A DNA stretch of 64,000 bases from Subdoligranulum variabile (lineage in GTDB: Bacteria; Bacillota; Clostridia; Oscillospirales; Ruminococcaceae), in assembly GCF_025152575.1 (NCBI RefSeq), contig NZ_CP102293.1:620001-684000 (forward strand), written 5' to 3'. Both the position numbers and the translations under genes were made by a program. The notes under the pieces were generated by a model that saw nothing but the letters and a program-made list of their open reading frames with translations, ran no database searches and was not told the origin of the DNA. Positions 7,289 through 15,121 of the stretch are shown piece after piece. The first letter of the stretch is position 1, and the number at the start of each line of letters is the position of its first letter.

Positions 7289-8458
7289 TCAGGAGAGCGG
7301 CACCGTAAATTCGGTCAGCACTTCATAACCGTCCGGCTTGTCGTAATCCACAATGTTGTACACTGTCAACGTGACATTCCGACAGTCCTCCGGTACCGTG
7401 TCGAAATAGTAGGTCCAGCGATAATCGCTGTTACTGTCATTTTCGTCCACATGCACGCCTTCTCCCCGTTCCAGCTTGAGCAGGGTACCGTCCTCGGTGG
7501 TCAGCTTGGGCTGGATACTATCTTCCGCGGGCACCTGCAGGTCCAGCTTGGCAGCGGCCGGCGTGGCGGTCAGGCTGTGCAGCGTCACCCCATTCTGGGT
7601 CAGCGGGCCGGTGAAGGTACGGATGCCTTCGGTGCCCGGTTCGGGGATGGTGAAAGACAGCGTGTAGTCCCCTTCCAGCGGCGTTTCATTGTGGTATTCC
7701 CAATGGCAGTATTCGCTGCCCCATTCTCTGGTGCGCTCCTCCAGCAGTTCCACATTGCAGGCTACCAGGTCATGAAGATGCATCGTCACCGACTGACCGC
7801 TCAGCGAGCCTTCCGTCTCATAGAGGAACATGGGATAGTTGAGCCCCATCACGAAGGTGTGATCGTCCTGCCGGGTGAACCAGCCCGTTCCTTCCTCCAG
7901 GATGGTTCCGCCGTTCTCCAGAATCAGTACCCCCGAGGCCTCGGCGGTATCCAGCGGCATGGAACCGCCGGCATCTGCCCGGATGGTATCGAACCCGGCC
8001 AGGCTGTCATCCGCAGCGGTGAGCACCAGACTCAGCCGCATCCAGTCCTCGTCCCGGTAGATCTGCCCCAGGGTCACTGTATAAGGACTGTGGGCGCTCT
8101 CGGCGGTCTGTTCCACCGTCTGGGCATACTGGTTGAGCTGCTCACTGCGCAGGCGGGTGTCCTCGCTGCGATTGATGCGGCTGAACAGGGTGCCCACCAG
8201 GGGAAGACTTTCGGCGAGGGCGGGGTTGGCCAGGTTCACGCTGCCCAGCAGCACCACACAGGCAGCTGCCGCCACCGCCGCACTGCGCACCAGCCGCAGC
8301 CAGCGGCCGCGCCGCGGCCGTTGGCGGGTTCCCCCGCGCACCTGCCCGCGGGCCGACGCCAACACCCGGTTCCACTCTCCTTCTTCCAGCGGAACGGCGG
8401 GCGGGTCAAGACGGTTCAGTTCGTCCAGCAAAGAACGGTCAAGGTTTTCTTTACGCAT
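7289..8458 (-). CDS. Membrane anti-sigma-like protein (DUF4179 type), 389 aa
   Basis: This is probably the anti-sigma factor for the ECF sigma encoded just upstream, with which it overlaps by eight bases. A cytoplasmic N-terminus (~1-50) is followed by one membrane segment (~54-75, SAAVAAAACVVLLGSVNLA). A ~310-residue extracytoplasmic part follows, with beta-strand-like texture typical of DUF4179. The outer domain would sense the envelope signal; that is inference from the family arrangement. ATG 8458. Confidence 0.75.
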   Translation of the reverse strand: MRKENLDRSLLDELNRLDPPAVPLEEGEWNRVLASARGQVRGGTRQRPRRGRWLRLVRSAAVAAAACVVLLGSVNLANPALAESLPLVGTLFSRINRSEDTRLRSEQLNQYAQTVEQTAESAHSPYTVTLGQIYRDEDWMRLSLVLTAADDSLAGFDTIRADAGGSMPLDTAEASGVLILENGGTILEEGTGWFTRQDDHTFVMGLNYPMFLYETEGSLSGQSVTMHLHDLVACNVELLEERTREWGSEYCHWEYHNETPLEGDYTLSFTIPEPGTEGIRTFTGPLTQNGVTLHSLTATPAAAKLDLQVPAEDSIQPKLTTEDGTLLKLERGEGVHVDENDSNSDYRWTYYFDTVPEDCRNVTLTVYNIVDYDKPDGYEVLTEFTVPLS

Positions 8459-9005
8459 GGCAGTGCACTCCTTTCTGCTGCAATTGGCGGCGCAGCCGTT
8501 CCCGGCCGCGGCTCAGGCGGGTGTTGACGGTACCCTCGGCCATCCCCAGGGCTGCGGCAATCTCTTTGCTGGATTGCAGCAGGTAATACTTGCGCAGAAA
8601 AATCTCCCGGTCGGGCGGGTCCATGGCCGCCACCATGGCGCCAACCCAGTCGGCGGCATCCGAAGTGGCACGGTCAAATTCCGCCACCTCGCCGATGGTC
8701 CGGCTCAGTTCCTCGTCCAGCGAGAGCGCCGCATGCCGGCGCAGCCTGTGATACCGATCAATGCCTTTGTTGCGTGCCGTCACCAGCAGCCAGGGCCGCA
8801 ACGGTGTGCGTTGTTCCTCCAGTTCGGCGGCGTGGCGCCACAGCGAGACAAAGGTATCGGCCATACATTCCTCCACATCCCGCGGATCCCGCGGCAAAAT
8901 CCGTATCAGCACGGCTTTGACCAGCGAGGCGTACGCCTGCATGGCAGCCTGCAGCCCCGCGTCGGGGTCGGTCTGCAGCAGACGGGTCAGGTCCCGGTCA
9001 TTCAC
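8451..9005 (-). CDS. ECF-type RNA polymerase sigma factor, 184 aa
   Basis: Sigma region 2 is at ~25-95 (EECMADTFVSLWRHA, WLLVTARNKGIDRYHR) and region 4 at ~120-175 (DREIFLRKYYLLQSSKEIAAALGM). There is no region 1 or 3, which is the ECF layout. A GTG start at 9005 has GGGAGG seven bases upstream. It precedes and overlaps its likely anti-sigma gene and has an ECF-like promoter (9055-9081), suggesting self-activation. Confidence 0.9.
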   Translation of the reverse strand: MNDRDLTRLLQTDPDAGLQAAMQAYASLVKAVLIRILPRDPRDVEECMADTFVSLWRHAAELEEQRTPLRPWLLVTARNKGIDRYHRLRRHAALSLDEELSRTIGEVAEFDRATSDAADWVGAMVAAMDPPDREIFLRKYYLLQSSKEIAAALGMAEGTVNTRLSRGRERLRRQLQQKGVHCHA

Positions 9006-9054
9006 TTGGATTCCTCCCTGTTATTTGTTCTCAAAAGCGCTTTCTGCTATTCCA

Positions 9055-9081
9055 GACGGCACGGCCGCCCGAAACCTTACA
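9055..9081 (-). promoter_or_regulatory. ECF-type autoregulatory promoter
   Basis: TGTAAG (complement of 9076-9081), then GTTT, and CGTC (complement of 9055-9058) lie 17 bases apart on the minus strand upstream of the sigma gene. The same TGTAAsGTTT...CGTCT pattern precedes the other ECF sigma gene at 58797-58822. Confidence 0.6.
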
Positions 9082-9089
9082 GGACAGAC

Positions 9090-9120
9090 AAAAAAAGAGG
9101 ACGCACGTGAATGCGTCCTC
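9090..9120 (-). terminator. Terminator upstream of sigma promoter
   Basis: GAGGACGCA (9097-9105) pairs with TGCGTCCTC (9112-9120) and is followed on the minus strand by seven T. It ends the transcript of the 9133-9672 gene. Confidence 0.85.
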
Positions 9121-9132
9121 CGCGTCAAGTCT

Positions 9133-9672
9133 TTATCGTTTCTTGCCCAGCAGCCGGGTGCGGATGTAGGCGAAGCAGGCATCCTCCCCTTCGTCGCGCA
9201 GAACCTGCAGACAGGTCTCCAGTTCCCGGCGGGTCTCAGGATGCAGGATGTAGTGGTCCTTGCTGTGCTCGTAATACTCCCAGGCAGTGGCGTCGGTATA
9301 GGCGGCCCCCTTGTAGTTCTTGCTGGCGGCAATACGGTCGCAGACCATCTCGGCCACATAGCGGGCCGGCATCCGCATACCGGCCAGGGCGTGATCCCCG
9401 GCCGGGGCGTAGTCGATCCAGTATTCCAGATGGTGCTTGTTGCGCCCCTTGTGGTGCAGCCAGGCGGCACTGTAGCCCTCGGCTTTGCGCTGGGCGTTGT
9501 TGGGGCTGCAGGTCCCCTGCCAGTACTTCGCCCCGGCCAGGAATTCCACCGGGGACAGTTTGCTCAGGTCGTGGGTGAGTCCCTGCCAGTACAGTCCGCA
9601 GCGGAAGCAGTGTTTCATCACCAGCATCTTGTGGTGATGGATGGTTTTATAATGTTTGATCGGATGCCACAA
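9133..9672 (-). CDS. DUF5662 family protein, 179 aa
   Basis: The family is of unknown function and rich in histidines. Visible hallmarks are HYKTIHHHKMLVMKHCF near the N-terminus, then LTHDLSKLSPVEF, and WLHHKGRNKHHLEYWIDY in the middle. The spaced His/Asp residues suggest a metal-dependent, HD-like active site (inference). The TTG at 9672 is chosen because GAAGGGGGA lies nine bases before it and the family motif begins directly after it. It is 40 bases downstream of the nuclease gene. Confidence 0.75.
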   Translation of the reverse strand: MWHPIKHYKTIHHHKMLVMKHCFRCGLYWQGLTHDLSKLSPVEFLAGAKYWQGTCSPNNAQRKAEGYSAAWLHHKGRNKHHLEYWIDYAPAGDHALAGMRMPARYVAEMVCDRIAASKNYKGAAYTDATAWEYYEHSKDHYILHPETRRELETCLQVLRDEGEDACFAYIRTRLLGKKR

Positions 9673-9712
9673 AATCGGCGTTCCCCCTTCGGGATAAAAG
9701 ATTGGCGGATGG

Positions 9713-11335
9713 TCAGCGGTCCCATTTGTCGCACAGGCTGGCGATCTGGCTGGCAAACTTGGCCAGGTCCTTATTGGCGCCGCCCTGGTTGTGCTGAATG
9801 ACCGCCATCAGGCGCTTGCCCATGTTGACCAGCCGGTCGTAGGCCGCACTGCTGCGCACCGTAGCCACGCCCGGCGTCTTGACGATCTTTTTGGTGTTGC
9901 CGACCTCGGCACAGGCCACCCGTCCATCCCCCACGATCCAGATGGACCCGTTGTAGGGTGCTTCGGCCTCGTAGCCTTCCTCCTGCAGACGGTGGGCCCA
10001 GTGGTCGGCTACCGCATCCTCGCCGTGGTTGACAAAGACGAACTTGGGCTTTTCGTCAAAGGCATGCAGCCAGTTGGCCAGCCCGTCCTGGTCGGCGTGC
10101 CCCGACAGCCCGCTGAGACGATGGATGTGGGCCTTGACCTGGATCTCGTCTCCGAAGAGCTTGACTTCGGTGGCGCCGCCCAGCAGCACATTGCCCAGGG
10201 TCCCGGGGCTCTGGAATCCCACGAAGAGGATGGTGCACTCCGGCCGCCAGAGATTGTACTTCAGATGGTGGCGGATGCGGCCCGCGTCACACATGCCGGA
10301 GGCCGAGATGATGACCTTGGGCGTGGGATCTCCGTTGATGGCCATGGACTCTTCCTTGGTCTCGCTGACACAAAGTCCCGGGAACCACAGCGGATTTTCT
10401 CCGCGCTGGACGATGGCCATGGCCTCCTCATCGTAGCATTCCATGAAGTTTTCCCGGAAGATGGTGGTGGACTTGCTGGCCAGGGGGCTGTCCACAAAGA
10501 CTGGGAAATCATCGTGCCCGTGGATGCGGCCTTCCTCCTTGATCTGGCGGATGAAATAGAGCAGTTCCTGGGTACGGCCCACCGCAAAGCTGGGGATGAC
10601 CACGTTGCCGCCCCGGTCAAAGGTGGTCTGCAGCACCTCGGTGAGCTCCCCGAGATAATCCGGCCGCGGGCCGTGGCTGCGATCACCGTAGGTGGATTCC
10701 ATGACCAGATAGTCAGCGTGGGGCGGGATGGCCGGATCCTTGATCAGCGGCTGATGGGTGTTGCCGATGTCGCCGGAAAAGACGATGATCTCGGGCTGGC
10801 GTTCCGGTTCGGTGATCCGGATGGAGATGGACGCACTGCCCAGCAGGTGGCCCACGTCGGTGAAGAGCACCTCGATCTTGCCGCCCTCTTCGTCAAACAG
10901 CGTCTGCCAGGCGCCGTAGGGGCAGGGCACGAACTGCTGCATGACCTTTTCGGCATCCTCCACCGTGTAATCCGGTTCTACCATGGCGGCGCCGCTGCGC
11001 TGGGCTTTTCGGTTTTTCCACTCGGCCTCCTGTTCCTGGATGTGCGCCGAGTCCCGCAGCATGATACCGCACAGATCCATCGTCGCATCGGTGGAATAGA
11101 TGGGCCCGCGGTAGCCGTTTTTATAGAGGTAGGGGATCTGACCCGAGTGGTCGATGTGGGCGTGGGTCAGCAGCAAGGCCTCGTAGGTGCCGGGGGCATA
11201 GGGCAGGTCGGCGTTTTCATAGACATCCCGTCCCTGCTCCATACCGCAGTCCACCAGCAGACGGTGCCCCGCCGCTTCCAGCTGCGTGCAGCTGCCGGTC
11301 ACTTCCCGGGCAGCACCCAAAAAGGTAAGTTTCAT
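9713..11335 (-). CDS. Beta-CASP metallo-beta-lactamase-fold RNA hydrolase, 540 aa
   Basis: This is a cytosolic RNA-processing nuclease type. Motif 2 (THAHIDHSG, ~residues 55-63) and the acidic motif 4 (FSGDIGN) form the zinc site. The beta-CASP insertion carries the SASGMCDAGRIRHHLK block, and the C-terminal RMMBL part has LSGLSGHADQDGL and FVNHGE. It resembles Ysh1/KH-less archaeal-type family members rather than RNase J, being shorter at the N-terminus. ATG 11335 follows GGGAGGCGTACTGT. Confidence 0.88.
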   Translation of the reverse strand: MKLTFLGAAREVTGSCTQLEAAGHRLLVDCGMEQGRDVYENADLPYAPGTYEALLLTHAHIDHSGQIPYLYKNGYRGPIYSTDATMDLCGIMLRDSAHIQEQEAEWKNRKAQRSGAAMVEPDYTVEDAEKVMQQFVPCPYGAWQTLFDEEGGKIEVLFTDVGHLLGSASISIRITEPERQPEIIVFSGDIGNTHQPLIKDPAIPPHADYLVMESTYGDRSHGPRPDYLGELTEVLQTTFDRGGNVVIPSFAVGRTQELLYFIRQIKEEGRIHGHDDFPVFVDSPLASKSTTIFRENFMECYDEEAMAIVQRGENPLWFPGLCVSETKEESMAINGDPTPKVIISASGMCDAGRIRHHLKYNLWRPECTILFVGFQSPGTLGNVLLGGATEVKLFGDEIQVKAHIHRLSGLSGHADQDGLANWLHAFDEKPKFVFVNHGEDAVADHWAHRLQEEGYEAEAPYNGSIWIVGDGRVACAEVGNTKKIVKTPGVATVRSSAAYDRLVNMGKRLMAVIQHNQGGANKDLAKFASQIASLCDKWDR

Positions 11336-11363
11336 ACAGTACGCCTCCCTGCAATCGTCCGCC

Positions 11364-14168
11364 TTACTGGTTGCGGCCCACGCCGTAGGTGGGCGCTTCG
11401 GGCAGGACAAAATCTTCGGTGAAATTGTTGGTGTTGTCGTTGATATTCATACGGACATCCCAGAACAGGTCGCCGTAATCACGCAGGATGGTATAGTTGT
11501 CTTCGCCCAGTGCCTCCAGCGTCTGGGTGTCGCCCACCAGCAGGACGGTATCCCCTTCCGGCTCGTAAGCCGTCAGGCTGGCTTGGTAGGTGCGGGTGAC
11601 ATTGCCGCTGTCGATGAGGGTCTGGGCCGCCTCCGCCGTGGTGGAGACCAGCACCAGCCGCTGGGCAATGGGCATCGATTCCAGCAGCTGCTGGCGGGTG
11701 ATGTCACCATATTCCAGCTCGGTGACGCCGCCAGCCACACCGGTCACCTCGGCATCCGCCCAACCTTCCGGCCAGTGGTCGCGGTCATTCTCGGCAATTT
11801 CCTCGTAGAGGGTGGCCAGATAGTTGGCGTAGCTGATCGTCTTGCTGGCATCGGGATTCTGGGCGTAGGTGAAGAGCGGTGTATTCAGGATGCTCAGATC
11901 GTCGGCGTCCAACTCCTGCAGCGCCAGCGAGGCGTTCAGGTAGGCAGAGGCCGCCTGACGGACGGCATCCTCGGCGCGCTCGGTGGGCGCCGTGGGATCG
12001 GCCCCGTCCGCCGCCACATCCTTTTCGGGGTCGGCGGTATCGGTTACCGTCAGGCTGCCGTCCTCCCCGGTGGTCAGGTACTGACTCCACTGGTCGTTGA
12101 GAGCCGTCTCCAGATCGCCGGTGGTCACCTTGCTTTCCAGGTCCACCCGGCAGCTGCCGCCCTGGGTAAAGACGAGATTCAGCCGGGCTACCTCTCCGGT
12201 GCCCTGGCCTGCAACCAGCACCGGCAATGCGGTCCCCTGCAATTCCTCGCCATTGCCGTTGATGACCGCTGTAACGCCCAGGTCTGCCAGCGTATTGTCC
12301 AGTTCCCGGACATCCACCCCGGGGGTGGCAATGCAGAGGATAACGTCCACGCCCTCGGCCTGCAGGGCCGCGACCTGCTCACTGGCGGTCTGGGCCAGGT
12401 CATTGGCGATGGGCGTTTCCTCGTTGACAAGGCCGACTTGGCCGGTCACCGTGGCGGTATCCGCCAGAGAGAAGAAGCCGATCTTATAGCCCGCCCGTTC
12501 CAGCACGTAGTTCATACCGTTGGTGATGCGGTTGCGATTCCAGCTGGTGGAACGGTAGAAGATGGCGGAACCCTCGGCGTCCCGCAGGTTGGCCGCCAGG
12601 GACGGTCCCGAAGCCATGTTGGCATCGCTGCGCAGCCGCTCGATGCCGAAAGCAAGATCCTCCGCGCCGATGGCCTGCAGGTCATATCCCACTGCCGAGA
12701 AGGTGCTGAACATATCCATGCCGCCGGTGAGGCTGGAGCTCCGGGTTCCCTGCAGGCCGCCGCCGGCATCCAGCAGGATAGCGTCCGGCGCCGAGGCCTT
12801 GAGCCCCGCCACATAGGCCATATTGTCCCGCATGCCGTTCAGCTGGGCAGTGGCAAAGACCGGCACCGTAATGTCGCCGATGCGTACCAGACAGGAAACG
12901 CTCTCGGTGCCGTCGGCCAGCGTGGCGGTGATGGTGCACTCGCCGCTGTCCGCCTGGGCCCGGACCACACCGTGCTTATCCACGGTGGCCACATCCTCAT
13001 TGCTGCTCTGCCAGAAAATCTTCTGGCCTCCCTCCTCCTCGGAGGACTGGTTGGTAGTCAGGGTGGCGCGGGCATCCTTGGCGTCCAGATGCAGCTCCAT
13101 CTGGTAAGTATCGTTGACAAAGACCGGATCGGCGGCCTTGCCCATACCGTCGGTGATGCCCGTGACGGTAAAGGGACGCATGACGAAGTCCACGTCCACC
13201 GTCTCGCTCTGGACGCCGTAGTCGGCGCCGGGCGCCTGGTAGGTGCACTGCCACATGTCGTAGGTGCCGGTGTAGCCCAGAGAATCCGAGAAGCGGGCGA
13301 TCCACAGATTGTCCCGCCAGGGGTCGAAGGCCGGGTCGCTGAAGCGGGCGCGCACCCAGTTCAGCGAGGCATAGATGCCCTGTTCCCCGGTGTAGCCCAG
13401 CTCCACCAGCCGGTCAAAGAAGGCCTGGGTAATGGCGGCCATCTCATCGGAGAAGATCCCGCTGATGCTCTTGTCCTCCAGGTCGTAATACACCGGATAG
13501 GACAGCTGGTAGGGTGAAGCCGTGTAATCGGCCAGGCCTTCCTGGGGCGGGGCCACCAGTCCCAGCAGCCGTGCCACATGGTCGGCCTCGGAGCGGGCCT
13601 CCTCCACCGTGGTGGCATAGGAGTAGAGATACACCCCGAAAGGAATCCCCAGACGGGTGCATTCATCGGCGTTGCGGCGCCACTGGTCGTCGTCCTGGGC
13701 CCAGTCGGCTTCCTGGCCGTCCCATTCACCGCCGTAGCCGCAGCGGATGATGGCGAAATCAATGCCCGCAGCCTTGGCCTTTTCCCAGTCCACCTCGCCT
13801 TGGAATTTGGAGACGTCGATGCCCTTGAGCACCGCCGCCGGGATGGCCTCGCCGCTGGCGTTGAAATAGTACCCCAGTTCATTTTTCTGCCAGGCTGCCG
13901 CCGCTGTGCCGAAATCCGCCTGTGCCGGACCGCTGGGGCCGGAAGTGCATCGGGTCAGCGCAAGGCAAACCCCTGCCACCACAAACAGGCAGAGCAAACA
14001 CAGTGCCAGCACCAGCCGGCTGCGCCGGCGGCGGGCACTTTTGCGGCGGCGTGGTTTGCCGCTGCGCGGCGGCTGCGGCCGGCCCGCCTGATTCTGCGGG
14101 GCCGCCGGTGGTTGCGTATTCGGAGCAGCCCGCCCGGAGCTGCGATATACTTTGCGATCTTCAGACAC
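11364..14168 (-). CDS. Membrane-anchored GH25 muramidase-like protein with Big2 and degenerate 5'-nucleotidase-like domain, 934 aa
   Basis: Order: a Pro/Arg-rich cytoplasmic tail; one membrane segment (~52-72); a GH25 lysozyme domain (~115-320, GIDVSKFQGEVDWEKAKAAG, YYDLEDKS with the catalytic acid); a bacterial Ig-like domain (~335-430); then ~500 residues resembling the metallophosphoesterase/5'-nucleotidase fold. In that last part the metal motifs are altered: DAGGGLQG replaces the usual GDxxxG-type motif and GAEDLAFG replaces GNHEFDxG. The enzyme probably cuts peptidoglycan; the tail may bind a ligand. GTG 14168 follows AAGGAGAGG; it is displayed outside the cell. Confidence 0.8.
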   Translation of the reverse strand: MSEDRKVYRSSGRAAPNTQPPAAPQNQAGRPQPPRSGKPRRRKSARRRRSRLVLALCLLCLFVVAGVCLALTRCTSGPSGPAQADFGTAAAAWQKNELGYYFNASGEAIPAAVLKGIDVSKFQGEVDWEKAKAAGIDFAIIRCGYGGEWDGQEADWAQDDDQWRRNADECTRLGIPFGVYLYSYATTVEEARSEADHVARLLGLVAPPQEGLADYTASPYQLSYPVYYDLEDKSISGIFSDEMAAITQAFFDRLVELGYTGEQGIYASLNWVRARFSDPAFDPWRDNLWIARFSDSLGYTGTYDMWQCTYQAPGADYGVQSETVDVDFVMRPFTVTGITDGMGKAADPVFVNDTYQMELHLDAKDARATLTTNQSSEEEGGQKIFWQSSNEDVATVDKHGVVRAQADSGECTITATLADGTESVSCLVRIGDITVPVFATAQLNGMRDNMAYVAGLKASAPDAILLDAGGGLQGTRSSSLTGGMDMFSTFSAVGYDLQAIGAEDLAFGIERLRSDANMASGPSLAANLRDAEGSAIFYRSTSWNRNRITNGMNYVLERAGYKIGFFSLADTATVTGQVGLVNEETPIANDLAQTASEQVAALQAEGVDVILCIATPGVDVRELDNTLADLGVTAVINGNGEELQGTALPVLVAGQGTGEVARLNLVFTQGGSCRVDLESKVTTGDLETALNDQWSQYLTTGEDGSLTVTDTADPEKDVAADGADPTAPTERAEDAVRQAASAYLNASLALQELDADDLSILNTPLFTYAQNPDASKTISYANYLATLYEEIAENDRDHWPEGWADAEVTGVAGGVTELEYGDITRQQLLESMPIAQRLVLVSTTAEAAQTLIDSGNVTRTYQASLTAYEPEGDTVLLVGDTQTLEALGEDNYTILRDYGDLFWDVRMNINDNTNNFTEDFVLPEAPTYGVGRNQ

Positions 14169-14227
14169 GGTAGTAAACCTCTCCTTGCCAAGGTATGCAG
14201 CAAAATTCAAACAATATAAGTAAGAAT

Positions 14228-14256
14228 AGTGTAACATTTTGCCGAATAAATTACAA
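14228..14256 (-). promoter_or_regulatory. Promoter for the GH25 gene
   Basis: Minus-strand TTGTAA (14251-14256) and TACACT (14228-14233) are 17 bases apart, about 60 bases upstream of the GTG start. Confidence 0.5.
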
Positions 14257-14290
14257 TGCAAAACAGACGACAACTTCTGTAAAATTCCAC

Positions 14291-14320
14291 AAAAAAAGAC
14301 GCTCCCAACGGGGAGCGTCT
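14291..14320 (-). terminator. Terminator after tcdA
   Basis: AGACGCTCCC (14297-14306) pairs with GGGAGCGTCT (14311-14320) and is followed on the minus strand by seven T, four bases beyond the tcdA stop. Confidence 0.9.
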
Positions 14321-14323
14321 GGC

Positions 14324-15073
14324 TCATCTGTTCATTTCGGGGCGTCCGGTGCCGGCTCTGCGCACCAGATCCTTGACCACTTCGCCGCCGCAGACCAATC
14401 CGCAGGCCGCAGGCACAAAAGCGTTGCTGGCAGGCACCGTGCGGCGCCCGTTGGCCGGGGACTCATCCAGTTCCTCGGTGAGAGGCGCCAACGGCTCCTC
14501 GGTGGAAAAGACCACCTTCACCTTGCCCAGCCGCCGCTTGCGGCACTGGATGCGGATGACTTTTGCCAGCGGATCCACACTGGTCTTTTCGATATCCGCC
14601 ACCCGGAACGCCGTGGGGTCCAGCTTGTTGGCCGCCCCCATGCTGCACAGGATCGGCGTTCCCGCCGCCTTGCACCGCTCAATGAGCAGCAGTTTGGCCG
14701 AGACGGTATCGATGCAGTCCAGCACATAGTCGAACTGCGCCATGTCGATGCCGGCGGCGGTGTCGGTATTATAGAACAGCCGGTTGGCGTGTACCACCGT
14801 GGTGGGATCGATGTCCGCAATACGGGCTGCCATGGCGTCCACTTTATAGTGACCCAGGGTGGAGCGCAGCGCAACGAGCTGCCGGTTGAGGTTGGATTCC
14901 GCCACCGTATCGCTGTCGAAGAGACTCAGCTCCCCCACGCCGCTGCGGGCCAGCACCTCGACGGCCTGGCCGCCTACCCCGCCGATGCCGAACACCGCCA
15001 CATGGGCGGCGCGCAGCGTTTCCAGCGCGGGGGTGCCCAGCAGGGCGCGTGTCCGGGTATAGATATCAGGCAT
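14324..15073 (-). CDS. tcdA: tRNA threonylcarbamoyladenosine dehydratase (TcdA/CsdL), 249 aa
   Basis: This ThiF/E1-like enzyme uses ATP to cyclise t6A at position 37 of tRNAs. The Rossmann motif GIGGVGGQAVEVLARSGVG is at ~29-47, LFDSDTVAESNLNRQLVAL follows, and LDCIDTVSAKLLLIERC marks the adenylation core. The length and CGLVCGGEVVKDL near the C-terminus fit TcdA rather than MoeB or ThiF. ATG 15073 has GGAGG ten bases upstream. It appears to be a single-gene unit. Confidence 0.88.
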   Translation of the reverse strand: MPDIYTRTRALLGTPALETLRAAHVAVFGIGGVGGQAVEVLARSGVGELSLFDSDTVAESNLNRQLVALRSTLGHYKVDAMAARIADIDPTTVVHANRLFYNTDTAAGIDMAQFDYVLDCIDTVSAKLLLIERCKAAGTPILCSMGAANKLDPTAFRVADIEKTSVDPLAKVIRIQCRKRRLGKVKVVFSTEEPLAPLTEELDESPANGRRTVPASNAFVPAACGLVCGGEVVKDLVRRAGTGRPEMNR

Positions 15074-15121
15074 ATCAGGAGTACCTCCGGGAAATTTCTG
15101 TGGGGCGGCTGCCCGCTTTTA

